Source of the DNA: Pterois miles
Taxonomy: Eukaryota > Chordata > Actinopteri > Perciformes > Scorpaenidae
DNA length: 64,000 nt
Direction: 5' to 3'
NCBI GenBank assembly: GCA_947000775.1
Contig: CAMQGK010000327.1
Coordinates: forward strand, 12,580,001-12,644,000
This document shows positions 36,190 to 46,934 of this stretch, one piece after another. Made by a program: the position numbers and the translations under genes. Each line of letters begins with the position of its first letter. The first letter of the stretch is position 1. Under the pieces are notes generated by a model, which had not been told where the DNA came from, did not search any database, and was given only the letters and a program-made list of their open reading frames with translations.

Positions 36190-36760
36190 TGAGATGGTCG
36201 GTCAGCACACCCTCAGGGGTATTCTCCAGACATTTATCGTGAACAGAAATGACCCCGGGACCTGCCCTGACCTCTGTGAAGCCATTGGATCAATGACATC
36301 TCTGCTTCACCCCCCTCTTCCTCAATTCTGGCACGCTGGCTTTGGAAACAAGAAGTGCTTGGGGCTACACACATCCTACCCGTCACCCACTCTTTAGATT
36401 GTGTTGATGTGCACATGTGTGTGTGTGTCCAGGCCCTCTAGTGTACCCTTGACCACCTTGCACTGTAATCACCAAACACAGCTGCCACCTGCCTCTCTCT
36501 CTTTCTCTCATGTGGTCCTGCCCTCTCTCGCTCACCCCCTCCTACGCTATAACTGCTATGATCTCAACAGAGGATCCTAATGTCTCTAGCCATGATTAAT
36601 CTGATAAATAATAAATATATCAATCTAGCCTCTCGACAAGGACTAATTCTAACCAGCGGGATGGCACAAGCCCCCTTTAACTGCTGCCTGTAGCTGCCAA
36701 ATTAATTATTTAATGATTAATTCTTTAGGAAATGGGGAAGTTTTGATTAATACTGTCCAG
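36190..36760. promoter_or_regulatory. candidate conserved block with dense ATTA cluster
   Basis: Two complex parts flank a CT-rich patch. The second (36545-36730) has CCATGATTAATCTGATAAAT, GGACTAATTCTAACC and then, at 36700-36722, a run AAATTAATTATTTAATGATT with five overlapping TAAT/ATTA cores. The first (36195-36310) contains TCAATGACATCTC and CCTGACCTCTGTG. A homeodomain-bound enhancer is the natural guess; not testable here. Confidence 0.4.
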
Positions 36761-36855
36761 GCATCTGTCTGCGGTTGTTTGATGTATGTCAGAGAATTCA
36801 ACCCTTGCTGTCTCTCTGTCCTTTACACAAACATGCACAGGCTCACAATCAAGCA

Positions 36856-36899
36856 TGCACGCGCGCACACACACACACACGCACACACGCACACACACA
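36856..36899. repeat. (CA)n microsatellite with CG interruptions
   Basis: A CA repeat with several GCACACACGC breaks and a GCACGCGCG leader. Confidence 0.95.
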
Positions 36900-37057
36900 G
36901 GGTCAGAAGAGAGACGTTTTAGCTCTTATGAACGAAGCCAGAGGCTACTGTCACTGAGATCAGATGCTGAATATCTCACAATAAATTACAGCTGGATCTC
37001 AGAGGCCCTCATCCTTGAACCTTGAACATGTCAGCTTTGGATAACACCCCCCAACCC

Positions 37058-37061
<4 letters not shown>

Positions 37062-37099
<38 letters not shown>
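37062..37099. repeat. (GT)n microsatellite
   Basis: A perfect GT repeat of about 18 units. The strand order (CA then GT 160 bp later) makes the two tracts potential inverted partners. Confidence 0.95.
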
Positions 37100-37102
<3 letters not shown>

Positions 37103-37399
37103 TTGTGCACATTTTTGACCCTATTTACTAATGGAAGCCTCTAAGGCCCTTGAGTCACCATGCATTTTTAATGATGTCAAATTGTCATTTCACTCTGCTG
37201 TTTGCTGTTCAAAGGAAAAAAAAAAATGTTGAATCAAATACAAATGTAATAAATTGTGTGCAGACACAATATGGAACCAAAAAAAAAAAAATAAAGGCAT
37301 GGCTTGTCGATATGGAGATTCAGTCTTGGATATCTGACATTTACACTGTGAAATAGGCTAACAATATTTTTTCAATGCAGCAGTGGATATTATTTGTAG

Positions 37400-37986
37400 T
37401 AGGCTGTCAGTCACTTTAAATATTTAATTGTGATTAATCACAGGCTTGTCCATAGTTAATTCTGAGTAATCACAAATTAATTGCATATTTTTTGTCCGTT
37501 CAAAATGTACCTTAATGGGAGATCTGTCAAGTATAAAGTGTAAATATGCTCAAATCATAACACGGCAGACTCAAGCCCAACAGGCAACAACAGCTGTGAG
37601 CGTGTCAGTGTGCAGTCTTGAGTATGACTTGCCCCAAGACTGCATGTGATTATCATAAAGTGGGCATGTCTGTAAAGGGGAGACTTGTGGGTACCCATAG
37701 AACTCATTTTTATTAACATATCTTAAGGTCAAAAGTTAAGGGACCCTTTTGAAAATGACCATGCCAGTTTTTCCTTGACTCATTATTTAGCCTCCTTCCC
37801 GACAAGCTAGTGTGACATGGTTTGTACCAATGGATTCATTAGGTTTTCTCCTTTCAAATAACACCATTACCTTCACCCTAGCTTTTAAGTGAGCTCACTA
37901 CAACCTAAACACTGTGAATTGCAATAATGCATAAACAAAATTAGCGGCAATAACATGTCATTATCATGCTATCTTTGACGGCCCTT
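37400..37986. mobile_element. hAT-like MITE family H1, copy 2 (long, both ends)
   Basis: A 587-bp copy with ends TAGGCTGTCAGTCA and ATCTTTGACGGCCCTT, and an 8-bp target duplication ATTTGTAG (37392-37399) / ATTTGTGG (37987-37994), 7/8 identical. After the left end come two GATTAATCAC-type inverted segments. The middle carries GGGGAGACTTGTGGGTACCC and GAAAATGACCATGCCAGTTT, also found in copy 4. It is the most complete copy in the window and shows no transposase frame. Confidence 0.88.
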
Positions 37987-37994
37987 ATTTGTGG

Positions 37995-39160
37995 ATGGCA
38001 TTGTATTGTAACAAGTTGGTAATAGCAAATTAGTAATATTCACTGACCAATGATGTGTTATTAATTGATATAATGTTAATTATTAAATACACTGGCAATT
38101 AAAACAGGACAGCACATTGTCACTGTCCTGTGAATAACACATATCTCCAGAACGACAACTGCCCTCAGCATTGTCACAAATAAGCCAGTGGATTTGTAAA
38201 TGATTTTATTAAGCTCAGGAAGGTTTTTTTTTTTTTTTTTTTTTTTTTTCTCTCAATTCATGAGAAACTATTCAGTTTACCTGAAAATATACATGATCAA
38301 CAAATTTGGATTTACACAGTTTTCACTTGACAACATGCACATAAGTTACAGCTACACAACTGTAGATTTCTATTGATGCAGTTAATCTCCAAGCAGTTTA
38401 CTTTGCAATTCACAAACAAGTGTGAAGACCAAATAGATTATTAAAAACAGATTATTGTATTTGTATGTTAGATGAAGCTGAAGTTCTTCATACATCCCCT
38501 TAAACGTAATGTGTGGTCATTTAAAAATATTTTATATCTTGTAATGAGTTAATTAGAAAGCATCACTAAAGTTAGAAGTTCAGAAAGTTCTGCTGTGAAA
38601 CCATAAAGTAGTAGAGTTAGGTCAGACACATACTGCTTCCTAGTTACGTACTTTACGGGAGAACAAACAGCACTTGTTGCCATACAGTAGATTCCAAAAT
38701 AAAACCACCATATCTTACAGCATTTATTTTAAGTTACCGTAACTCTGCATTGAACATGCAGTTGCACACTGTGAGGGGAGGTGGAGGATGTAGACAAAGC
38801 TGCATAATGTGCATAATGACTCCACATCAAACAAACACATTGTTATGTCACCATAGTTGTATACAACCTCTTTTTGTGTTTGACCTGGAAACAGGACGTT
38901 AATGTGGATATGACTGCTCATTCTGTACTGTGAGAGAAACACCACTGCTTCATTGTTGTGCTTGTTTTCAACAATGAATTGAAATTCTTGAAAGTCCAAA
39001 AGGTTATGATTAGATAGTAGGTGGTTTTGAAGCTAATTTCCCATCTATAAATCAACCTCGTTTACATAAATAAAAAAAAAAAAAACCTTTGTATTTCAAT
39101 AAACGAAAAACCTAGAATTGGAAATACTGAAAAAAAAGAAAAATTTCATGTGGGACATTG
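37995..39160. other. anonymous AT-rich non-coding DNA
   Basis: It contains poly(T) 38224-38249 and an A-run near 39074-39086. The 91-codon minus-strand frame (38724-38999) has no signature. Confidence 0.6.
38224..38249 (+). repeat. poly(T) run of 26
   Basis: Homopolymer within AT-rich DNA. Confidence 0.95.
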
Positions 39161-39312
39161 TCCCTCCCGTTTCATTCATCACTGTTTTGTTTTTAATCAT
39201 GATATGGCTACCTTTCCCCTCTCACCCTTTGTTAAAAAACAACTTGCCCTCGGGGTGAGGAAAGGAGACCTGCCTTTAATAGGGCCAACAACCTGACAAA
39301 TCTCACCCTGTC

Positions 39313-39340
39313 CACACACACACACACACACACACACACA
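39313..39340. repeat. (CA)n microsatellite
   Basis: A short perfect CA repeat with CA-rich flanks reaching about 39400. The 119-codon minus-strand frame over it is an artefact (VCVCVC). Confidence 0.93.
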
Positions 39341-39409
39341 GATGCCACACACATGTTCTTGACACACACGCTTGCAAACACACACACATACACGCACAAA
39401 CGCTAAAAA

Positions 39410-39770
39410 TGAGTGTTTCCGTTGGTCAGAAAGACGGGAGGCCGGCAACTCGCCGTCAGAGTGACAGACTGCATTGTCCAAGCGAGCTTTGGTGGTTGTA
39501 ACAAGCATCGGGACATTTGAGCAAACAAAAGCAGGATTGGTAGTGTCATCAATCAATCGGTTGACAGTTGACTCAAGTTTGTTTGTCCCGCACTCTGCAT
39601 AATAAGTGATTGGATCTCAGCTAATTAGATATTGGGTAATCAATCATTGCCAACAAGGCACTTGGCTGGCCGAGGGGACTCTCCCTTTGCGTGTGCCCGT
39701 TGTCATGAAATAAATTAGAAATAAAAATTATTTAGTGTCAGCCAAAAGGTAATTCCCACCAGTGAGCTGT
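39410..39770. promoter_or_regulatory. candidate conserved block
   Basis: Complex sequence with CATAATAAGTGATTGGATC, CAGCTAATTAGATATTGGG, TAATCAATCATTGCCAAC and a full NF-I-like palindrome TTGGCTGGCCGA (39662-39673). Further TAATTAG/ATTATT cores run to 39731. The composition is unlike the neighbouring AT-rich DNA. The enhancer role is inferred. Confidence 0.38.
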
Positions 39771-39821
39771 CCAACCACTGCCTTTGTGCAAAAGAGACAC
39801 ATGGAACGAGGGACCGGGGAG

Positions 39822-39832
39822 GGGGGGGGGGG
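39822..39832 (+). repeat. poly(G) run
   Basis: Eleven guanines after GGGGA. Together with the preceding GGGACCGGGG this is a potential G-quadruplex. Confidence 0.85.
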
Positions 39833-39839
39833 TCTCATG

Positions 39840-41335
39840 TCCTAACCCATTACTGAAATATTCAGTTGAAGAATTTACATAATAAATGAAGCAATGAAAA
39901 ATTGATACATTTGCCTGGAATGATGTTCTACCCTGCGCAAACATGCATCTAACAATATGTCCACATGGAAGCAGAACTGAACAACACTAACACACATAAT
40001 TTACTTTTAGTAGTTGGAAGCTGATGTCACTTTTATTAATGAATGAAAGACAGACAAACACATTTCTCAGAATATGTAATTTAATTAATCTTGGTCGAGG
40101 AAATTGTCACATTAGCTTGGCAATAGCAATTCCCATAGGATATGAATTCAAAATTGTCTAATTTATTTAACTAATTTTAAGCAAATTGAAAAGTATTAGT
40201 TTGGCGATAACTCAACCAGTTTAGACTGAAGCAGATGGTATGATATCAGGTAGCCATCCCCGTCCCTCGTGCCTTCAAAATCACATCTGAAACTCTACTG
40301 AGAGCAAACTGCGCCAATGAAACACAGAGTATTTGTAGTGTCACAGTTTGTTCCCACCTTCTCTCGTCACGCTGTCAAAATGTCTCTCTCAAGCCTTCTC
40401 TTTTTGAGATTCACAAAGACTCCAGAGGTACAATGTTTGCTCCTCGTACTTCTCATTTTTTTTTGTCACCCTCAGGTAGCCGCTGTAAGATGCAGCGTGT
40501 CTCCACTGACACTGCAAGGACACAAAACATGCAGTCGGGGAAATTATAAGACACGACAGGGAAAGGAAGGAGGGAGGAAATAGAGAAGAAGTGAGTGTGA
40601 AAACAACAGAAAAGTACAAGCAAAGGAGTAAGAGAGAAGAGAAAGAAGTTATGGACAAATGAGGGGATGCATGAGAGAGAGAGAGAGACCACTGTTGGAG
40701 GTGGAGGACACACTTCTTTATTTATTTATTTTTACACAAAGCCAGAATGTAAGTAAGTAAAGCAGCCAGCTGGGCCTCAGTCTCTCAGCAGTGTGTCGGA
40801 GCCTGTCACCGCCACTGCTACCGAGACAGCTACAAGTTTACAACAGCTGCCGACTAATGTTTGATCAGTGATAAAATATGCCGAGGTGACAACACCATGC
40901 TGCCCATGCATTTGTGGGGGCCTTGGGCATTAAAAATTCAGTGCCTGGCAAGTATAGAGGGCCCTGATGGCCTCAGTGCTGCTGCTGCCGGTCCCCACAT
41001 GCTCTCCCTCCCCCAAAGGTACACCCAGGGATGGGGACAACTTCACAGGATGTCAGAAACCATCTCTGTTTTGTGTTCGCCGGGCGAGCCTTCCTCTGAG
41101 TAAACCGCCCTCACGTCAGCTTTTGTACTTGAGGACCACTGCTGAGACCTTCGGTGACACGCAGGCAGAGAGAAAGAAAGTACCAGACGACACTGACGGT
41201 GGACAAATAGAGTGAATGTGGATGACATGACACACATGGCTGTACACATTGTCAAAAAGATGACAACAGAAAATAAGAGTCAAGTAAAAAAACTATGAAA
41301 CATTTTCTTTTACATTACTTTCCAGTGTCTCATTG
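39840..41335. other. non-coding DNA, partly complex
   Basis: 40060-40260 is AT-rich with several TTAATTAAT-like cores. 40550-40690 is purine-rich. 40780-41160 is moderately GC-rich with 80-codon frames in two phases but no domain or splice support. No gene is called. Confidence 0.45.
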
Positions 41336-41343
41336 CAATTATT

Positions 41344-41627
41344 CCCGTATTTTTTGCATTATAAGGCACATCGGATTATAAGGAGCATTTAAGCAAAACA
41401 AAATGGTCAGAAAAGTCAAACTTTATTCAATTCAATTCAACTCAATAACTTTCAACATTTTTCAGTTGTAACACATGAAATACAAAACAACACACTCACT
41501 TTTCAGTTCATTCCTCTTCCACAAATCCATCAAATCCTCCATCGTCAGTGTCTGAGTTAAATAGTTGGGGTTTTTTTGTGGTTAGTTAGTTGGATTTTAA
41601 GTGCGCCTTATAGTGCGAAAAATACGG
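41344..41627. mobile_element. MITE with ATAAGGCGCA-type inverted repeats
   Basis: The left end CCCGTATTTTTTGCATTATA AGGCACA and the right end (reverse complement CCGTATTTTTCGCACTATA AGGCGCA) pair over about 35 bp with few mismatches. Flanks CAATTATT (41336-41343) and TACTTATT (41628-41635) match at 6 of 8 positions, consistent with an old 8-bp target duplication. The 284-bp interior contains a short (ATTCA)n stretch and no coding capacity. I recognise the ends as a widespread teleost MITE family. Confidence 0.8.
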
Positions 41628-41635
41628 TACTTATT

Positions 41636-41925
41636 TTTGTCATCTCATCAGAATGTTTTCATGTGATTTTTTAGTCACAACAAAACTAAAAAGTGAAAAA
41701 AAAATCTTTATTAAAATTATCTGGCAAACAAAGATTTGTTGATGTTACATTAAGAAAACTAGAAAACCTAATAAATCCATTGGGACAACTTATGTCATAC
41801 TAGCTTGATGAGAAGGAGGCTAAAATAGATGACTGGATAAAAAAAAAAAGTCTTACATATTATGACCTTTCTGGCTTTCTGTAGACCTTCATTCAGTAAA
41901 ATTAAAATTCATCATAATTAATGAT
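41636..41925. other. anonymous AT-rich non-coding DNA
   Basis: Short A-runs only. Nothing recognised. Confidence 0.6.
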
Positions 41926-41929
41926 TGTT

Positions 41930-42480
41930 TCTGAGGTATTTATAAGGTTTATGAGGTTATTACGCGAGGCAATTTTCTCCTTTCTTTTCGGAGGCATTTC
42001 CAGCTGTCTGGTTGTCTGTTTGTTTGCGGCGAAGCCAACAACGTGTGGCATGCCAAGGAGAGTCTCCTGGTAAATGTCAACTGTCAGAGAATTGAGGCCT
42101 CCTCATCAATCGCCCTGCCATGGAGCTCTGGGCAATGAAACCCCTCTGAGGAACACCAGAGAGATAGAGAGAGGAGAAGAGAGAGAACACGATGGCACTG
42201 ACTAACTGAAGGAAGTCATGGTCAAAAAAGAGAGAAAGAGTGGGAGCGAATCAGATTTCCCTTCCCCTGCGACAAGGTCCTCTGACAGTTTTGTTGCTTG
42301 CAGTCGGAGTAGTAGGCTATGATTGCCAGAGTGCATTAGAGGCCCTGTGTGTAATTTGACATCTCAATATTGAAATAGTAATGCATCCTCACACAGCATA
42401 AATTGCTGCCTAGTAATTGGATTCCAGACATGCGGTACAGGGAACCGAGATGTCCTTGCAAGCTTGATAATGCTGCGTCA
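41930..42480. promoter_or_regulatory. candidate conserved block
   Basis: 41940-42130 is complex and GC-balanced (GGTTATTACGCGAGGCAATT, GGCGAAGCCAACAACG, TCATCAATCGCCCTGCC). 42290-42480 has GTGTGTAATTTGACATC, AATAGTAATGCATCC, CTAGTAATTGGATTCC and CTTGATAATGCTGCG. The two are separated by a GA-rich stretch. They resemble desert conserved elements. No coding support. Confidence 0.36.
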
Positions 42481-42536
42481 TGGTAGCTGGAGAGAGAGAG
42501 CTGCAATGATGCTAAAGTGAAGAAGAAAATAAAATG

Positions 42537-42556
42537 AAAAAAAAAAAAAAAAAAAG
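42537..42556 (+). repeat. poly(A) run of 20
   Basis: Homopolymer preceded by A-rich GAAGAAAATAAAATG. Confidence 0.93.
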
Positions 42557-42559
42557 TTT

Positions 42560-42995
42560 AAATTTGATGTGCAATGTGGAAATTATTCACCCATCCAAAG
42601 ACTATGTACCCACTGGCAGACAGCATCCTACTGTGAAATGAGGCCATTTTAGATCTTTATTGGGACCGTTTAAAACTCTGGTAAGCACTGTTGCGAAAAA
42701 CATCAAACCACGTTCAACATGTTACACCCCACCCACAGACACACACCTGTGCAGTGCGCACAGCACATCCTCCACTCTTTTGTTCCTACTTGTTCAGTTG
42801 CGGCTTCTTGCCCACCTAAATAATTCAGAATCAGCATATCTTACAGCATACTTAACATGCCAAAAAGAGCAGCAGACAAGGGACAGCAGGCCGACTTCAA
42901 TTAGGTCTTTTGTTCCAGACAACACGGCAACAAATTCATTTTGTTCCAATGCCCACCGTATTGTGAGCCATCAATTTTGTACCTGGCTCTCGCCT
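42560..42995. other. non-coding DNA with a 144-codon open frame (not supported as a gene)
   Basis: The plus-strand frame 42660-43094 is one of the longest in the window, but it runs through the poly(C) tract, has no recognisable domain and is rich in Ser/Thr/Leu, as expected from simple sequence. Confidence 0.5.
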
Positions 42996-43014
42996 CCCCC
43001 CCCCCCCCCCCCCC
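42996..43014 (+). repeat. poly(C) run of 19
   Basis: The second long cytosine run of the window, with G-quadruplex/i-motif potential as at 7459. Confidence 0.95.
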
Positions 43015-43117
43015 TCATGTTTTTTTGTTTCGCTAATGCTGTTGACGTCTGTGCCCACTCCCTTTCCCTGCCTTGTTTCACTGATACACCATGAGCCCCA
43101 GGTATCAGGTGTTTGCG

Positions 43118-43138
43118 TCTGTGTGTGTGTGTGTGTGT
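43118..43138. repeat. (GT)n microsatellite
   Basis: A short GT repeat of about nine units. Confidence 0.9.
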
Positions 43139-43304
43139 CCACAGCCTTGTGTATTGTGTTACCTGGGATCAAGTGACGGCGGAGCCTCGAAAAGAGCCGG
43201 CTATTCTTCAGGGTCGCTGAGATACTGCTGACTAATTGGATGAGGTGTAAGTCAAGCCAACAGGCCTCCGACTTTGATGTGACACACAGGACGAGGGAGA
43301 GAAA

Positions 43305-43360
43305 GGGGGGGGAGAGAGAGAGATAGAGAGCGAGAGAGAGAGAGAGAGAGAGAGAGATAG
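43305..43360 (+). repeat. (GA)n tract
   Basis: GA repeats with GATAGAGAGC interruptions, preceded by a G-run. The 159-codon minus-strand frame (42936-43415), the longest of the window, translates this tract as SLSLSL and is an artefact. Confidence 0.94.
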
Positions 43361-44525
43361 AAGGGTGCTGCACACAAGTCACTGATCCAAACACAAACCC
43401 TTTGTACACCTCCACCTGTTCACACGAACACGTGCGCCATGCAGATAGTTCGCAAATCCACTTAGTTTCTGGTGGTTCATTAATTTTGCAACCACTTCTT
43501 TGGTTTTCTTATGTTTAGCTATTTGCTTTTCATTTGCTCTTCCATGTTTGTTTGCTGTTGCATTGTATGCTGGAAATGGAGAAGGTAACTGAGGCTAACT
43601 AAGGCGATTCCATTTTTGTCCTCATGATGGTAAATGAAGTGACAGTAGGCTAAATTAACATGGTGATTCGTTAAACACCTGATATGTTTGTTGTCTAATC
43701 AGTGTGAATTGAGTGTCTCTTTTTTGGAGCCAAATAAAACTGCTTTGCATTAAGTTTGTGACAATGCAAATCTAACAGAATATGAAAAAAGGTTGGCAGT
43801 CCGGAGGGATGATGAAATGGACAGAGGTTAGAATAGCATTATTCTTTTGATTGTTTTTAAATAGCATACAAAACAAATCTATATTGTCAGCTTTCATGAG
43901 TGGTAATTTAAATTCACAAAAGTAGAGCAATACAGTCTACAAAATAATTTGAAATTATGAAATAGCACTAGGATCAGGTTTGAAAACACTTTGTTATAAT
44001 ACATGAAAATGTTAAAATAGAAAAAAAAAGCCTGCGAATTCATCACATTCCAAGACTTGCATCAAAATAAGCAAAATACAAATGATAAATGGACGTTATT
44101 AATAAATGACATTTTTATAGACATTATATGATTTGCATGTTGTGAAAAATAAATAATTATGTAAGTGTTAAAAATAAATACGTAGTTCTGTGAGTATCAC
44201 TGCCCATTGGTAGATATTTAATTATGTAAAGGGTTACTGGCACAATAACCACATGTGTAAACTGAACACTACTCATCAAAAAGGTACAGCAAACAGTCGT
44301 GTGCCAAATGGCCAGAATGGACTAAAACTTATTTTTGATCAGTTACTCCACTCAGATTGTTCCATTTCGCAGTACAGATGCCCTGACTCAGACTCTTCAC
44401 CTTGTCTCAGGGACCAAGTTTTTTGAAAACAACAGTTTGTTCTGTAGTTTAGTCACAGTGGACACAAAGAATGGGAGACGAGGTTGAGCCCAAGGGTGCT
44501 GTTGCTTCATCAGCTTACTATAATG
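43361..44525. other. anonymous AT-rich non-coding DNA
   Basis: Nothing recognised except, from about 44340, more complex sequence that may be the 3' continuation (minus strand) of the LINE fragment described next. Confidence 0.5.
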
Positions 44526-44618
44526 TCCACTCTGGAGCTAGTTCCAGCTTGTCAAGGCTGAGCTCTACAATGGAGCTGGCCTTTATCACCAATTTGTTAA
44601 TCCTGTCATAGTGCTGCC
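44526..44618 (-). pseudogene. possible LINE reverse-transcriptase C-terminal fragment
   Basis: The minus strand reads an uninterrupted peptide DRINKLVIKASSIVELSL followed by DKLELAPEW. It resembles the R/K-LNKLIKKASSV-G-x-LD-LE motif near the C-terminal end of the polymerase polyprotein in abundant teleost non-LTR elements. A stop follows at once, and a shifted frame then gives LMKQQHPWAQPRLPFF, which could be the diverged next segment. There is no catalytic domain. The assignment rests on a short motif. Confidence 0.35.
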
Positions 44619-44639
44619 TTTTCTAAAATGTCACGGCAA

Positions 44640-45880
44640 AGGACAGCATATAGAGGCAGAAAAAAATACTCTGTTAAATGTGCTGCATGACTCCTGTCTG
44701 CCTTTGTGATGTGATATCATGAGATACTTAAAAGAGGGAACTTGTCACCAACTCTCTCCTCTCCTGGCTTAAAGAGTTAGTAAAACAAGAGGCAGTGAAA
44801 AAAAGGTGGAGGGGAGAAAGGGGGCGTGTGGGGTGAAGTTACAGCAACAGCTGGTGTATCCTGGGATGCTGGCCAGGATGTTGACTCTCTTTCACTTCCC
44901 ATCTGCTTTCATATTACCTACAATCCCTTGTCTACATTCTCTCTTGCTCTTACTCTCTGCCCTTACCTACTCTATATTTCTATCTCTTGACTTGTCTCTG
45001 CCTTATTTAATGTTTTGTCTTTTGCTCTTTTTTCCTCACAATGTGAGCCAAGGACACCCCAGTAACACCTACTGTACTGTGCTGTACTAAAGGGGTCCAG
45101 CTGTGGAAGCCACCAGGGCCCACTCCCTCAGACAGTGCAATCAATTCCTGTGATGAATAAAAATGATTCACAAACACCAGTGATACAAAAACAACCTCAT
45201 AAAAGCTATCCTCATTTACATAACCATTTAAAAAGGAAGACAGAGTGGATTTGGGCACACATCAAAATGACATGCCTCAGTCTGATGAGCCACAACATAT
45301 AGGATTTCCCCTATTATCATATGACCCAAACAGCAGCTGCTATAGCGCACAGTAATCACAGATATTAACCTTTCAAATATTCAGAGAAATTTACAAAAGC
45401 ATGGTTAGCAGCTGCACCCATACTGTACATAAACTCAGACAGATTTGTGTGTGTTCTTAACTTAATGCCACATTGTTGCCTCCCTTTTAAATGTCACGAC
45501 AGCACATGCCACATTGAATGTAATTATGATATGAACACATTGTCATCCCTAATGTTGTGTGCTCCATTCAGTTCAATTGTCTGGTAGTGTTTTCAAATGG
45601 TAAAATCACAGAGAGGCTATTGTACATTGTAGAGGAGACTGACATGTCCCACATTGTTCAAATAATCCTTTTAAAATGTGTGAAATAATTTTGCTCCCAT
45701 AATCCCTAAAAATCCCCCAGTAAGTATTACAGGGTGAGGAATGGATGGGAAAATGACTATTTACACAAGAAAAGAGGGAATCATTAAGGGTATTTCACTG
45801 CAAGGGTAATTTGACATGCAATTTGCAGTAAAATGCTTAAATGGTTAAAAAAAAAAAAAGGGAAAGAAAAAAAGGGTCGG
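44640..45880. other. anonymous non-coding DNA
   Basis: A CT-rich stretch at 44880-45040 gives a leucine-rich 94-codon frame of no recognised family. The rest is AT-rich and featureless. Confidence 0.6.
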
Positions 45881-45884
45881 CTCC

Positions 45885-46200
45885 ACTGGCTTCTCATCTG
45901 CCTTTAACTAACTCATCTCGCCACCCTGCGTTGTTAGATGTGCTACTTGCCCTCGCTCTATTCACAGTGGGATTCAAATCTACAGCAGGTAGCACAATCA
46001 TCTGAGTGGCTGCACAACTGCGGGGACTTTTTTGATTCGGAGTGCTGTTTATTAGCTTGAAGCATCTGGGCAAGGATCTTGTGATTAATTGGGGTGAGCC
46101 GCCCCCCGATATAACAAGGTCAGCCCCTCGCCAAGCCTTCTCCACTCTTTCCATTTACATCAATTAGAACTAAGAGGGGCAGCGCTATGCCTTGGGCTGA
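45885..46200. promoter_or_regulatory. candidate conserved block
   Basis: Complex, GC-balanced sequence (GCACAATCATCTGAGTGGC, GCTGTTTATTAGCTTGAAG, CTTGTGATTAATTGGGGTG) directly upstream of a CA tract. An 86-codon minus-strand frame has no domain. The regulatory interpretation is inferred. Confidence 0.33.
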
Positions 46201-46228
46201 CACACCCACCCACCCCATCTCCACACCC

Positions 46229-46230
<2 letters not shown>

Positions 46231-46280
<50 letters not shown>

Positions 46281-46300
46281 TGCGTGCGCGCGCACACACA
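46231..46300. repeat. (CA)n microsatellite with GCGTGCGCGCGC end
   Basis: A CA repeat of about 22 units passes into GCACATGCGTGCGCGCGCAC. It is a strong alternating purine-pyrimidine tract with Z-DNA potential. Confidence 0.96.
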
Positions 46301-46690
46301 TCTGAGAGGAGAGGACAGACAGACAATGTGTGTGTGAGAGAGAAAAAAAAATCGTATGTTTCTTCAGTCAATCTTAGTTTAAATATAACTCAGAATGGCC
46401 TTTAATTAATTTGATGCAAATGAGACGTTTTGCTGTATGTTTCTGTGCAGCTTTAGCCACTTTACTACTACCACTGTACCACATCAGCCAATTAGAGAGC
46501 CAGCATGTCACTGCTGAAAGAAAAAGGATGGAGAGAAGTCATTAATCTGATGTAGATGGTGCAATGTGTGAGAAAAGAGTAAAGAGCAGATCTATGTGAT
46601 TTTTTTTTTCATCTTTTTTATGTATTTTTATTCATTGTATTTTTATTTAACTTCCTTGTGGTCAAATCCATAAGGTAAACGTCTGTCTGG
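46301..46690. other. anonymous non-coding DNA
   Basis: Nothing recognised. Confidence 0.6.
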
Positions 46691-46719
46691 CACACACCGT
46701 TTCCAATGTATTGCAAACT

Positions 46720-46890
46720 GAGTGTCAAACCATCCCCTGGCTTTGTTTCTTGGTCCCTGATTAACTTTATATTCATTAGTAAATCATATTAGTGATTATA
46801 GGCTCATCAACTCGCGGGATCCCCTTCTGTGCCAATGGCAGCCCACCCACTCGCTGACATTATGAATGCTATTATAGCGGCACACACACA
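46720..46890. promoter_or_regulatory. candidate conserved block
   Basis: Contains CCCTGATTAACTTTATATTC, ATTAGTAAATCATATTAGTG and ATTATGAATGCTATTATAGC around a GC-rich CTCGCGGGATCCCC core. Compact, complex and repeat-free. Confidence 0.33.
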
Positions 46891-46921
46891 CACAGTCTGA
46901 GAGCTCCCAAATACATCATGT

Positions 46922-46934
46922 ACAGTAGAGGGCG
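46922..46934 (+). promoter_or_regulatory. CTCF-like core motif (12/13)
   Basis: ACAGTAGAGGGCG matches the CCASYAGRKGGCR core with one mismatch, in unique sequence next to the candidate block at 46720-46890. Binding is unknown. Confidence 0.3.

Noticed and set aside
42660..43094. 144-codon plus-strand frame
   Set aside because: It passes through the poly(C) run as polyproline, is not in a recognisable exon context and matches no known family.
42936..43415. Longest open frame (159 codons, minus strand)
   Set aside because: It translates the (GA)n and G/C homopolymer tracts as SLSLSL and GGGG. No domain, no splice context.
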